From CBDTTW01 sp965363675 (GTDB lineage: Bacteria; Bacteroidota; Rhodothermia; Rhodothermales; DASSAV01): 38,584 nt of DNA. The stretch covers positions 1-38,584 of the forward strand of contig CBDTTW010000005.1 of NCBI GenBank assembly GCA_965363675.1, read 5' to 3'. The first letter of the stretch is position 1; each line of letters opens with the position of its first letter. The notes under the pieces were generated by a model that ran no database searches, was not told where the DNA came from, and was given only the letters and a program-made list of their open reading frames with translations. Below are positions 1-10,700 of the stretch, one piece after another. The translations under genes and the position numbers were made by a program.

Positions 1-32
1 GCGAGCGCCCGCCTGAGCGCGCGGGCGCTCGC
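1..32. repeat. Perfect 12-bp inverted repeat at window edge
   Basis: GCGAGCGCCCGC at 1-12 is exactly complementary to GCGGGCGCTCGC at 21-32 and leaves an 8-nt loop. No U-run follows. It may be the 3' end of a gene upstream of the window (one forward frame stops with TGA at 14-16) or a processed hairpin ahead of the true terminator at 54-81. The context is missing, so no function is assigned. Confidence 0.5.
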
Positions 33-53
33 CGTGCAGTCGCATGCCTGGAA

Positions 54-81
54 GGGCCGCCCGCACGGGCGGCCCTTTTTT
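54..81 (+). terminator. Intrinsic terminator of an upstream gene
   Basis: GGGCCGCCCG (54-63) pairs fully with CGGGCGGCCC (66-75), with an effective CG-closed tetraloop, and is followed by six T (76-81). It is a textbook rho-independent terminator on the plus strand. It ends transcription of whatever lies left of the window and insulates the M16 protease gene. Confidence 0.85.
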
Positions 82-181
82 GCGCGCGGTATACGATGCC
101 GGCCCTGAAATGGGTTAAGTTCTTGATAGAGCGCGCCCGCCGCGCCCCGGTCTTTGTCTGCACCCCTACATCTCGTCGGTT

Positions 182-3043
<2,862 letters not shown>

Positions 3044-3056
3044 GCCGCCGTACGGC

Positions 3057-3090
3057 AAAAGGGGGCCGCCCGTGCAGGCGCGGCCCCCTT
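3057..3090. terminator. Bidirectional terminator between M16 protease and serS
   Basis: GGGGGCCGC (3061-3069) pairs with GCGGCCCCC (3080-3088). AAAA precedes the stem at 3057-3060, so read on the minus strand it is followed by TTTT. On the plus strand only TT follows. It lies between two convergent genes and probably serves both, better for serS. Confidence 0.7.
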
Positions 3091-3109
3091 CGACGCAAGC
3101 GCCCGGCGG

Positions 3110-4387
3110 CTAGCCGATGCGCTCGAAGCCCGTGTACGGCTGAAGCGCCTCGGGGATGAGGATGGAGCGGTCGGGCTGCTGGTTGTTTTCGAGCAGGGCC
3201 GCTACGATGCGGGGCAGGGCCAGCCCGCTGCCGTTGAGGGTGTGCACGTAGGCCGGCTTCTCGCCGGGGGCGCGGAAGCGTATGTTGGCCCGGCGCGCCT
3301 GGAACGCCTCGAAGTTGGAGACCGAGGAGACCTCCAGCCAGCGCTGCTGCCCGGCGCTCCAAACCTCCAGGTCGTACTTCTTCGACTGGGTGAAGCCCAT
3401 GTCGCCGGTGCACATGAGCAGGCGGCGGTAGGGCAGCCCGAGCCGCACGAGGGGCCGCTCGGCGTCGTCGCGCATCGCTTCGAGCGCGTCGTAGCTGGCC
3501 TCGGGGTGCACCACCTGCACCAGCTCCACCTTGTCGAACTGGTGCAGCCGGTTCAGGCCGCGCACGTCCTTGCCGTAGGAGCCGGCTTCGCGGCGAAAGC
3601 AGGGCGTGTAGGCGCACACGCGCACGGGCAGTTCGGCCGCGCCGAGGATGTCGTCCCGGAAGAAGTTCGTCAGGGGCACCTCGGCCGTCGGGATCAGGTA
3701 AAGCTGGTCGCGGGCGGCCTCGTACATCAGGTCTTCCTTGTCGGGAAGCTGCCCCGTGCCGGTGGCGCTGTCGGCATTGACGACGATGGGCGGCTCGATC
3801 TCGGTGTAGCCGCCGTGCTCGGTGGCGAGGTCGAGGAAAAAGTTGATGAGCGCGCGTTGCAGGCGCGCGCCCCGGCCGATGTAAAACGGAAAGCCTGCCC
3901 CGGCCACCTTGGCGCCGCGCTCGAAGTCGATGATGCGGTGGTGCGCGGCCAGTTCCCAGTGGGGCAGGGCCTCGAAGTCCAGCGCCGGGAGGGCGCCGTG
4001 CGCATAGACGACCTGGTTTTCCTCGGGCGTTGCGCCTCGGGGCACGCTCGGGTGGGGGATGTTGGGTGTTTCGAGCAGCAGGGCGCGCTGCCGCGTCTCG
4101 GCGGCCTCGGCCTCGGCTTCGAGGGCTTTCATGCCGTCCTTGAGGCGCGCCGACTCGGCCCGCAGCGCCTCGGCCTCGTCGCGCCGGCCTTCGCGCATCA
4201 GCGCGCCTACGTCGCGGGCGAGGGCGTTGGCGCGGGCCTGCGCCTCCTGGAGGCGCCGCAGGTGCTGCTTGCGGTCGGCGTCGCAGGCGAGGATCTGGTC
4301 CACGAGGTCGGTATCGGCGAACCCTTTGCTGCGCATGGCCTCGCGCACGCGTTCCGGGTCGTCGCGGAGGATCTGGATGTCGAGCAT
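3110..4387 (-). CDS. serS: Seryl-tRNA synthetase
   Basis: The 425-residue product charges tRNA-Ser with serine in the cytoplasm. It begins MLDIQILRDDPERVREAM, the usual start of bacterial SerRS, followed by the long antiparallel coiled-coil arm (about residues 28-105, rich in Ala, Glu and Arg) that binds the tRNA-Ser extra arm. The class II core follows, with motif 2 around FRREAGSYGKDVRGL and motif 3 near the end (LALPRIVAALLENNQ, then IPEALQPYTGF). Length is typical for the family. It lies 26 nt after the RmlD-type reductase on the same strand, so the two are probably co-transcribed from the promoter-like element at 5381-5388. Confidence 0.97.
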   Translation of the reverse strand: MLDIQILRDDPERVREAMRSKGFADTDLVDQILACDADRKQHLRRLQEAQARANALARDVGALMREGRRDEAEALRAESARLKDGMKALEAEAEAAETRQRALLLETPNIPHPSVPRGATPEENQVVYAHGALPALDFEALPHWELAAHHRIIDFERGAKVAGAGFPFYIGRGARLQRALINFFLDLATEHGGYTEIEPPIVVNADSATGTGQLPDKEDLMYEAARDQLYLIPTAEVPLTNFFRDDILGAAELPVRVCAYTPCFRREAGSYGKDVRGLNRLHQFDKVELVQVVHPEASYDALEAMRDDAERPLVRLGLPYRRLLMCTGDMGFTQSKKYDLEVWSAGQQRWLEVSSVSNFEAFQARRANIRFRAPGEKPAYVHTLNGSGLALPRIVAALLENNQQPDRSILIPEALQPYTGFERIG

Positions 4388-4413
4388 TCGCGTCGGTAAG
4401 GTGGGGGGAGGGG

Positions 4414-5340
4414 CTAGCGCGCGGTCACCGAAAGGCCGAGCTGCGCTCCGAGGTGGCGCAGCGCCTCTCGGAGGGGGCGCGGCTTGTAGCCCAGTTCGGT
4501 TTCCGCTTTCAGGATGATGAAGCCGGTGCGCGGCGGGCGCGGCGCCGGGGCCTTGAGCGTGATCGTCTCCACGGGGTCGATAAGTCCGGCGTCCAGGTCG
4601 AACACCTCGGCCACGACGTGCGCGAACTCGTGAATGGAGAGCAACTCGGCTCCGGAGAGGTGGTAAATGCCGGTTTTGCCGAAACGCACGATGCGCTCGA
4701 CGCCGGCGGCCAGGTCCGGGGCGTAGGTCGGCGAGCGCCACTGGTCCGTCACGACGTTGATGCGCTCGCCGGCGGAAAGCTTGTTGATGACCCACAGCAC
4801 GAAGTTGGAGCGCCCGAGTTCGCGCCCGGCGCCGTAGACGAGCACGGTGCGCGCAATGGCCCACTTGTCCAGGGCGGCTTCGCGGACGGCGTTCTCGGCG
4901 GCGAGCTTCGAGCGGCCGTAGAAGCTGAGCGGGTTGGGGCGGTCGTGCTCGCGGTAAGGGCCGTCGAGGCCGTCGAAGATGAAGTCCGTCGAGACGTGCA
5001 CGAGGCGCGCGCCGTGGGTGTGGCAGCTTCTGGCGAGCGTCTGCACGGCGTCGGCGTTGACTTTCCAGCACAGGTCGCGTTCCTTCTCGCAGGCGTCCAC
5101 GTTGGTCATCGCGGCGCAGTTGACGACGACGGTGGGCGTGAAGTCCTGAAAGAGGCGGCGCACCTCCTCGGCGTCGGTCACGTCGAGCGGGGCATAGCCG
5201 CACGAAGCCTCCCCGAAGCGGGGGCCGGCGTCGCGGGCGGTGGCCAGGATGTCGTACTCCGCGAAGCGGCTCATCAGCATGACGAGCTCCTGCCCGAGCA
5301 GGCCGTTGCTTCCCGTAATCAGTACGCGGTTAAATATCAT
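4414..5340 (-). CDS. RmlD-like NAD(P)-dependent sugar-nucleotide reductase
   Basis: The 308-residue protein is an extended short-chain dehydrogenase of the RmlD (dTDP-4-dehydrorhamnose reductase) substrate-binding family. Visible are the Rossmann motif TGSNGLLG (residues 9-16), CAAMTNVDACE, STDFIFDG (117-124) and the catalytic YxxxK (Y141, K145). The expected reaction is NAD(P)H reduction of a 4-keto-6-deoxy sugar nucleotide such as dTDP-4-dehydrorhamnose. No rmlA, rmlB or rmlC lies nearby, so the exact substrate is inferred from family only. The start at 5340 places the first strand (MIFNRVLITG) at the N-terminus; an in-frame ATG six codons upstream is the alternative. Confidence 0.85.
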   Translation of the reverse strand: MIFNRVLITGSNGLLGQELVMLMSRFAEYDILATARDAGPRFGEASCGYAPLDVTDAEEVRRLFQDFTPTVVVNCAAMTNVDACEKERDLCWKVNADAVQTLARSCHTHGARLVHVSTDFIFDGLDGPYREHDRPNPLSFYGRSKLAAENAVREAALDKWAIARTVLVYGAGRELGRSNFVLWVINKLSAGERINVVTDQWRSPTYAPDLAAGVERIVRFGKTGIYHLSGAELLSIHEFAHVVAEVFDLDAGLIDPVETITLKAPAPRPPRTGFIILKAETELGYKPRPLREALRHLGAQLGLSVTAR

Positions 5341-5380
5341 GGACGTTCGAGCACCCACGCTCTTGGTTGCGGCTGCCGAC

Positions 5381-5388
5381 CAAAGATA
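5381..5388 (-). promoter_or_regulatory. Bacteroidota-type -7 element upstream of RmlD-like gene
   Basis: On the minus strand this reads TATCTTTG, an exact match to the TAnnTTTG element of Bacteroidota housekeeping promoters, and lies 41 nt before the start codon. No clear -33 TTTG is seen. Similar elements precede several other genes in the window. Confidence 0.55.
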
Positions 5389-5455
5389 GCGCCTCGGGGA
5401 CGCGTTTCGATGGCGCGCCGCCGTTGGGGTTCCGGTTTGCCCCGCCGGGGTGGGT

Positions 5456-6001
5456 TTAGCCCGCCGCCGGGGCCTCCGGGCCGGGCGCGCCGGCGAACAG
5501 GGTTTCTTTGAGGCGCGCGGCGTCCTCCGGGCTCAGTCGGCCTGCCAGGAACAGCCTCAGCTCGCGTCGCTGCGCCGCCCTGGCGTGCTCGGCGCGCTCC
5601 TCCGGCGTCTCGGGGACGACCGGCGAGACCGGCACGGCGGCGCCGTCGCCATCGACGGCGACGAACGTGTAAAAGGCCCGGTTGCACTTGCGCTTCGTCT
5701 GGGCGCGGGGGTTCTCGGCCCACACGTTCAGCTCGACCTCCATCGACGTGCGGAACGCCCGGTTGACGCGCCCCTCGATCACGACGACTTCGCCCTGGCG
5801 GATCGGCGCGTGAAACTCGACGGTATCGACGGCCGCCGTCACGCAGATACGGTTGGAGTGCCGCTGCGCTGAGATGGCCGCGCAGATGTCCATGAGGTGC
5901 AGCAGCCGGCCGCCCATCAGGTTGCCGAGGTTGTTGGTGTCGTTGGGCAGCACGAGCTCGGTCATCATGCACGCCGAGCGGCGGACGGTGCGGGGTTCCA
6001 T
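5456..6001 (-). CDS. Acyl-CoA thioesterase, hotdog fold (YciA/BACH type)
   Basis: This 181-residue cytoplasmic protein hydrolyses acyl-CoA to free acid and CoA. The hotdog core spans about residues 10-125 and carries the characteristic PNDTNNLGNLMGG segment (usual form PxDTNxxGxxFGG), where the Asp is the likely catalytic residue, followed by MDICAAISA on the hotdog helix. The mid-chain HAPIRQGEVVVIEGRV strand is also typical. After the core comes a charged, Ala/Pro-rich tail of about 50 residues that is longer than in minimal members. The preferred acyl chain cannot be read from the sequence. A TAGCTTCG element on the minus strand at 6031-6038 may be part of its promoter. Confidence 0.9.
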   Translation of the reverse strand: MEPRTVRRSACMMTELVLPNDTNNLGNLMGGRLLHLMDICAAISAQRHSNRICVTAAVDTVEFHAPIRQGEVVVIEGRVNRAFRTSMEVELNVWAENPRAQTKRKCNRAFYTFVAVDGDGAAVPVSPVVPETPEERAEHARAAQRRELRLFLAGRLSPEDAARLKETLFAGAPGPEAPAAG

Positions 6002-6068
6002 GCCCTTGGGGGGTGGTTGAGGGGACCCGGCGAAGCTACGGCCCCCGGGGCGCCGCCGAAACCCCGGC

Positions 6069-7355
6069 TCAGGTTTTTTGCTTCTGCTTCTTGGCCGCCG
6101 GGAAAAGAACGTTGTTGAGGATCAGGCGATACCCCGGCGAGCTTTTGTGCAAACTCAAATCCGTCGGGGGGTCCCCGACGTAGTGCTGGTAGTCCTCGGG
6201 GTCGTGGCCGGCGTAAAGCGTAATGGTGCCCTCGCCGTAGGGGGTGTGCAGGTAGCGCACGTCCTCGCGGCCGGAAGCCTGGGCCATCACGACGACGCCG
6301 GGCTTGATGAACTGCTTGCGGAACGCCGTCGTCTGGCCGACGAAGCCCTTGATGCTGGCGACGTGATTTTGCGTGAGCATCGAGGGCACCGGGTCCCACT
6401 TGGCGCTGAACTCGAAGAGCGTGAAAAAGTCCAGGGCCGGGGTGCGCAGTTGGGGGGGCGGCGCTCCGGCGTCGATGTCGGAGTGCTCGTACTCAGCCGG
6501 GTTGAGCACGGGGGTAAAGTTCTGAAACACGACCGTCTCGCCGAAGTCGAGGGCGGCCACGGCGTTCGGGTCGATGGCGTCGCCGTCGTACTCGGCCGGC
6601 ACGATGTCGGTGTGATGCGCGGCCAGGGCGATGTCGAACGAGTCGGCGCCGGAGCACATGGCGAACAGGAAGCCGCCGCCGCGCACGTACTCGCGGATGG
6701 TCTGCGCCACGGCGAGCTTGAGCCGGCTCACCTTGCGGAAGCCATGCTTGCGGGCGTCCTCCTCGGCCTGGCGCTGCTGCTCGATGTACCACGGCATCGA
6801 GCGGTACTGGATGAATTTGCCGAACTGGCCGGTAAAGTCCTCGTGGTGCAAATGCAGCCAGTCGAACTCGGAGAGGCGCCCGTTGAGCACGTCGTCGTCG
6901 TAGATCATGGTGTAGGGCACCTCGGCGTACGTGAGCGCCAGCAGCACGGCATCGTCCCACGGAAGCGTTTGCTGGGGCGCGTACACGGCGATGCGCGGCG
7001 TCTTTTCGAGCTTGACGACGGCGGTGTTGCTGCCCGGCGACTCGACCTCGGCCAGGATGGCGGCGGACTGCACGCTGCTCACCAGTTCGAAGGCGACGCC
7101 GCGCACGAGCAGCTCCTGCTGGAGGCCGCCGCCGGCGGCGGCCAGGAACGAGCCGCCCCGGTAGTTGAGCAGCCAGTCCACGGGTTGGCCGTTCTGGATG
7201 GCCCAAAAGGCCGCCCCGTAGGCTTTGAGGTGGTCGGTCTGGCGCCCGTCCATCGGGATGAGCAGGTCTTGGGCGCGCGCGGGCGCAGCGGCCGCAAGCG
7301 CCGCCGCGAGCAGCAGGGCCGGCAGGCGCAGCAAGGCAAGGGTGCGGTGCGTCAT
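6069..7355 (-). CDS. Secreted protein of unknown function, GATase1-like; often mislabelled asparagine synthetase B
   Basis: The 428-residue protein has a signal peptide (MTHRTLALLRL then Ala/Leu-rich; cleavage after ARA, about residue 29), so it acts outside the cytoplasm. The mature N-terminus is DLLIPMDGRQTDHLKAYG, followed by VDWLLNYRGGSFL. From memory, homologues in Bacteroidota are sometimes labelled asparagine synthetase B, but I see neither the N-terminal Cys nor the ATP-binding SGGLDS motif of that enzyme. The segment GGGFLFAMCSGADSFD (C234) resembles the nucleophile elbow of class I glutamine amidotransferase-like or ThuA-like folds, and HLHHED (around 168-173) could be a metal or catalytic site. 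Its start lies 13 nt after the TPR gene, so the two are probably co-transcribed. The function is unknown. Confidence 0.7.
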   Translation of the reverse strand: MTHRTLALLRLPALLLAAALAAAAPARAQDLLIPMDGRQTDHLKAYGAAFWAIQNGQPVDWLLNYRGGSFLAAAGGGLQQELLVRGVAFELVSSVQSAAILAEVESPGSNTAVVKLEKTPRIAVYAPQQTLPWDDAVLLALTYAEVPYTMIYDDDVLNGRLSEFDWLHLHHEDFTGQFGKFIQYRSMPWYIEQQRQAEEDARKHGFRKVSRLKLAVAQTIREYVRGGGFLFAMCSGADSFDIALAAHHTDIVPAEYDGDAIDPNAVAALDFGETVVFQNFTPVLNPAEYEHSDIDAGAPPPQLRTPALDFFTLFEFSAKWDPVPSMLTQNHVASIKGFVGQTTAFRKQFIKPGVVVMAQASGREDVRYLHTPYGEGTITLYAGHDPEDYQHYVGDPPTDLSLHKSSPGYRLILNNVLFPAAKKQKQKT

Positions 7356-7368
7356 AGGAGCAAAGGCA

Positions 7369-9255
7369 TCAGGAAACGGAGTCGCCGCGCAGCGCCCGGA
7401 TGCGGGCGCGCGCTTCGGCGCCGTAGAGGGAGCCGGGGTGCTGCGTGAGCAGCCGCGTGTACGCTTCGATCGCCGCCTGGCGGTCGTGCAGGTTTTCGTC
7501 GAGCGTGCGGGCGTACTGGAACAGGCTGCGGTCGGCGAGATAGCTGGCGGGGTGCATCGCCGCCACTTCGGCAAAGGCTGCGGCGGCGTCGGCGAAGCGC
7601 CCGGCCTCGCGCAGCGTCTGGGCGCGCAGGAAGCGGGCGTCGTCGGCGAGCGGGTGCGCCGCGTAGGCGCCGAGCAGGCTGTCGAGCGTCGCCAGGGCGC
7701 CGGCGGTGTGGCGCTGCCGGGCCATCAGGTGCGCCCGTGCGAACAGCCGCAGAGGCGTGCTGAGCGAGTCGGGGCCGGGGTTCTCGACGAGCAGCACTTG
7801 CAGTTCGATGGCGTCGTTGGCGACATCGGCGGCAGTGTTTTCGTGCAGCGCCTCCGAGAGCGTGCGCGCCGCCTCGAACTCGCCCCGGTAGAAGTGGAGG
7901 CTCGCCAGCTCGTAGCGCGCGGCCTCGGCCAGGTCGCCGGTGCGCAGCCGTTCGAGCAGGCGCGTGAAGACGATGCGCGCCTCGTCCAGGTCGCCGCGCA
8001 AAAGCGCGATGCGGCCGAGGTCGAGTTCGGCTTTGTCCATGACGCCGGGGTTGTTCGCGGGCGCGCGGAGCGAAGCGCGGAAAGCTTCCTCGGCCGCGTC
8101 GAGGGCATGGAACACGTCGCGCTGAAGCGTCCCGATGCGGCGCAGCGCCTCGCCGGCCTGGCCGCCGTTGGGGTAGCGCGCCAGATAGTCGGTGTAGGCC
8201 GCGAGGGCCTGGCGGTAGTGCGGGGTCGCCAGGGGCGCGCCCGAGGCGTCGGCGGCGCGTTCTGCCGTACGCTCGGCCCAGGACTCGTGCATCTGCCCGA
8301 GCGCGAAGAGCACGTCCGGAGCCGTAGGGGCGTCCGGGTAGCGTTCCAGGATTTCCTGATAAGCCGCCAGGGCCATGTCGTAGGCTTTTTCGTCCATAGC
8401 GGCCTGGGCAAACCCGAAGAGCACGCGCCCGTTCTCCTGCTCCAGCCGGTCGATGGCGCGGTACGTCTCGAACGCCTTGTCGTAGGCTCGGGCCTCCATG
8501 TAGAGCCAAGCCAGCACTTCGCGGTAAGCCCGGTTGAGCGGCGCCGCCCGCACGGCCTGCTCGGCGGCGGTGATCGAGGCCCGGACGGCCTCCGGCTGCT
8601 CCATGAAGCGCGTCAGGCGGTTGCGCACGAAGGAAAGTTGGCGGGGGTTGGCCTCCAGCAGGCGCAGGTACGCCTGCATGGCCTCGGCGGGGCGGCCGTC
8701 GAGGTTGTAGAGGTAGCCCAGCTCGCCCTCGACGGCGGCGCCCGGCCCGAGGACCTTGCGCGCCTGCTCCAGCGTGGCGATGGCGCGGTCGTAGAGGCGC
8801 ACGGCGAACTGCGTCTCCTGGATGATGCGGTAGGCGTTGCGGTCGGCGCCGGCGCCGGCGAGCGCTTCCTCCCAGAGGCGCGCCGCCGCGGCTTCGTCGC
8901 CCGCGAGGTGGCTGAGGCGCGCCTTGTCCGCCAGCAGATCCACGCGCCGCCCGTAGGTCTGTATGCGCCGGTCCACGAGCGCCACCGCTTCGGGGTAGCG
9001 CTTGACGGCCTCGTACGTATCCCGGAGCTTTTCGTAGAACACGCCGATCTCGGGGTGCGCCGCGTGCGCGTCCTCCAGGATGCGCAGGGCGCGGTCGTAC
9101 TGGGCCGCGCGCAGGTAGGCGTCGGCGAGCTGGAGCTGGCCGGCCAGGCCGCCCTCGACGGCCTGCGCCGAGGCGACGCGCGGCAGGCAAAGGGCCGCCG
9201 CAAGGCAGCACAGGCGGAGGACAGGCAGGAGGGAGGAAAAAGGGCGAGGGCGCAT
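7369..9255 (-). CDS. Secreted tetratricopeptide-repeat protein
   Basis: This 628-residue exported protein is built almost entirely of helical TPR-type repeats. The start at 9255 gives a signal peptide (MRPRPFSSLLPVLRLCC..., cleavage after ASA near residue 31); an in-frame start 12 codons upstream would spoil it. Repeat-like units include LQLADAYLRAAQYDRALRIL, LGYLYNLDGRPAEAMQAYL, AQAAMDEKAYDMALAAYQE, LGRIALLRGDLDEARIVF and AQTLREAGRFADAAAAFAE. Several contain the W/L-G-Y-A-F-A-P pattern, and the C-terminal part recalls the YbgF/BamD type. It probably scaffolds periplasmic complexes. The next gene (the secreted family at 6069-7355) is its likely functional partner. Confidence 0.85.
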   Translation of the reverse strand: MRPRPFSSLLPVLRLCCLAAALCLPRVASAQAVEGGLAGQLQLADAYLRAAQYDRALRILEDAHAAHPEIGVFYEKLRDTYEAVKRYPEAVALVDRRIQTYGRRVDLLADKARLSHLAGDEAAAARLWEEALAGAGADRNAYRIIQETQFAVRLYDRAIATLEQARKVLGPGAAVEGELGYLYNLDGRPAEAMQAYLRLLEANPRQLSFVRNRLTRFMEQPEAVRASITAAEQAVRAAPLNRAYREVLAWLYMEARAYDKAFETYRAIDRLEQENGRVLFGFAQAAMDEKAYDMALAAYQEILERYPDAPTAPDVLFALGQMHESWAERTAERAADASGAPLATPHYRQALAAYTDYLARYPNGGQAGEALRRIGTLQRDVFHALDAAEEAFRASLRAPANNPGVMDKAELDLGRIALLRGDLDEARIVFTRLLERLRTGDLAEAARYELASLHFYRGEFEAARTLSEALHENTAADVANDAIELQVLLVENPGPDSLSTPLRLFARAHLMARQRHTAGALATLDSLLGAYAAHPLADDARFLRAQTLREAGRFADAAAAFAEVAAMHPASYLADRSLFQYARTLDENLHDRQAAIEAYTRLLTQHPGSLYGAEARARIRALRGDSVS

Positions 9256-9395
9256 AGCTTTCAAATCGCCGCGGCCCACCGTAAGTTTCAACGCTTCGGC
9301 GCGGGGGCGGCATTCGGGCCGGGGTTTCCCTTGAAGAACGTGTTTTTACAGGCAATCGCGTGCTGCGACTTCGGCGCGCGAGCAAATAAGCGTGC

Positions 9396-10616
9396 ATGAT
9401 CCCTGACCTGTCGGCGCCGCCGGGCGCGCTCCGTGAGCCCATAGGGATCAGCATCCTCGGCTCGACGGGCTCCATCGGGCGCCAGACGCTCGAAATCGCC
9501 CGGATGATGGGACCGGAGCGCTTACAGGTGAAGGCGCTCTGCGCCCGCGCGAACGTGGAACTCCTGGAGCAGCAGGCGCGCCTGTTTCAGCCCGAGCTGG
9601 TCGTGGTGGAGCAGCCCGAGGCGGCGCGCGCGCTCGGGCGGGCGCTCTCGGGCGCGGGCATCCGCGTGGCGGCGGGCGCCGAAGGGCTTTGCGAAGCCGC
9701 CGCCCTGCCGGGCGCCGAGGTGATCGTCGCCGCCGTGGTGGGGGCCGCCGGGCTGCTGCCCGTGCTGGCGGCCATCGATGCCGGCAAGCGCGTGGCGCTG
9801 GCGAACAAGGAAACCCTCGTGCTCGGCGGCGCCATCGTCCGGCGGCGCTGCGCCGCCACGGGCGCGGCCGTCATCCCGGTCGACAGCGAGCACTCGGCCA
9901 TTTTTCAATGCCTCCTCGGCGAGCCGTCCTCGGCCGTCGAGTCGCTCGTGCTGACGGCCTCGGGCGGCCCATTCCGCACGCGCCCCGCCGCTACGTTTGT
10001 CGAGATCACGCCTGCCGAGGCGTTGCGCCATCCCAACTGGGCCATGGGCGCCAAGGTCACCATCGACTCGGCCACGCTCATGAACAAGGGGCTCGAAATG
10101 ATCGAAGCCCACTGGCTTTTCGGCCTGGAGGCGGCGCGCATCCGGGTGCTGGTGCATCCGCAGTCGATCATTCACTCGATGGTCGCCTTCGTCGACGGCT
10201 CGACGAAGGCCCAGCTCGGCGCGCCCGACATGCGCGTGCCGATTCAGTACGCGCTGAGCTGGCCCGCCCGCTGGCCCGCCGCGCACCCCCGCATCGACTG
10301 GGAGACGGTGGGGCCGCTTGCCTTCGAGCCGCCCGATGCCGCGCGCTTCCCGGCGCTCGGGCTCGCCTACGAAGCCCTCGCACGGGGGGGCGCCGCCCCG
10401 GCCGTGCTCAACGCCGCCAACGAGGAGGCCGTGACGCTTTTCCTCGCCGGGGCGATTCGCTTCCCGGATATCTCCCGCCTCGTCGCCGCCGCGCTCGAGG
10501 CGGCCGCGCCTTCGGCCGAGGCCGGCAGCGTCGAGGCGCTGCTGGAGGCGGACCGGGCGGGGCGCCGTTTTATCGCGGAACACTACCGCCGCGCCGCCGA
10601 TTCAAACGTATCTTAA
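9396..10616 (+). CDS. dxr: 1-deoxy-D-xylulose 5-phosphate reductoisomerase
   Basis: The 406-residue IspC/Dxr enzyme converts DXP to MEP with NADPH, the committed step of the non-mevalonate isoprenoid pathway. The NADPH-binding motif GSTGSIGRQTLEI is at residues 22-34. Metal ligands are D163 and E165 in PVDSEHSAIFQCL, plus the Glu in NKGLEMIEAHWLF. The PQSIIHSMV substrate-loop segment is present. Length is typical. It opens the isoprenoid and outer-membrane cluster that runs to 16958, and its product feeds UppS four genes' worth of pathway later. It is divergent from the TPR gene across 140 nt in which I see no convincing promoter. Confidence 0.97.
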   Translation: MIPDLSAPPGALREPIGISILGSTGSIGRQTLEIARMMGPERLQVKALCARANVELLEQQARLFQPELVVVEQPEAARALGRALSGAGIRVAAGAEGLCEAAALPGAEVIVAAVVGAAGLLPVLAAIDAGKRVALANKETLVLGGAIVRRRCAATGAAVIPVDSEHSAIFQCLLGEPSSAVESLVLTASGGPFRTRPAATFVEITPAEALRHPNWAMGAKVTIDSATLMNKGLEMIEAHWLFGLEAARIRVLVHPQSIIHSMVAFVDGSTKAQLGAPDMRVPIQYALSWPARWPAAHPRIDWETVGPLAFEPPDAARFPALGLAYEALARGGAAPAVLNAANEEAVTLFLAGAIRFPDISRLVAAALEAAAPSAEAGSVEALLEADRAGRRFIAEHYRRAADSNVS

Positions 10617-10700
10617 AGTTTTGCCCGCGCGAGCGGGGCGCGGCCTGCGCCCTCCGGCGCCCGGGCCGCATGCCTCTCCTCCGCAGCACACGCCTTGCTA

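Noticed and set aside
123..160. TTGATA at 123-128 as -35 for the M16 protease
   Set aside because: No acceptable -10 lies 16-18 nt downstream (the region is CCCGGT).
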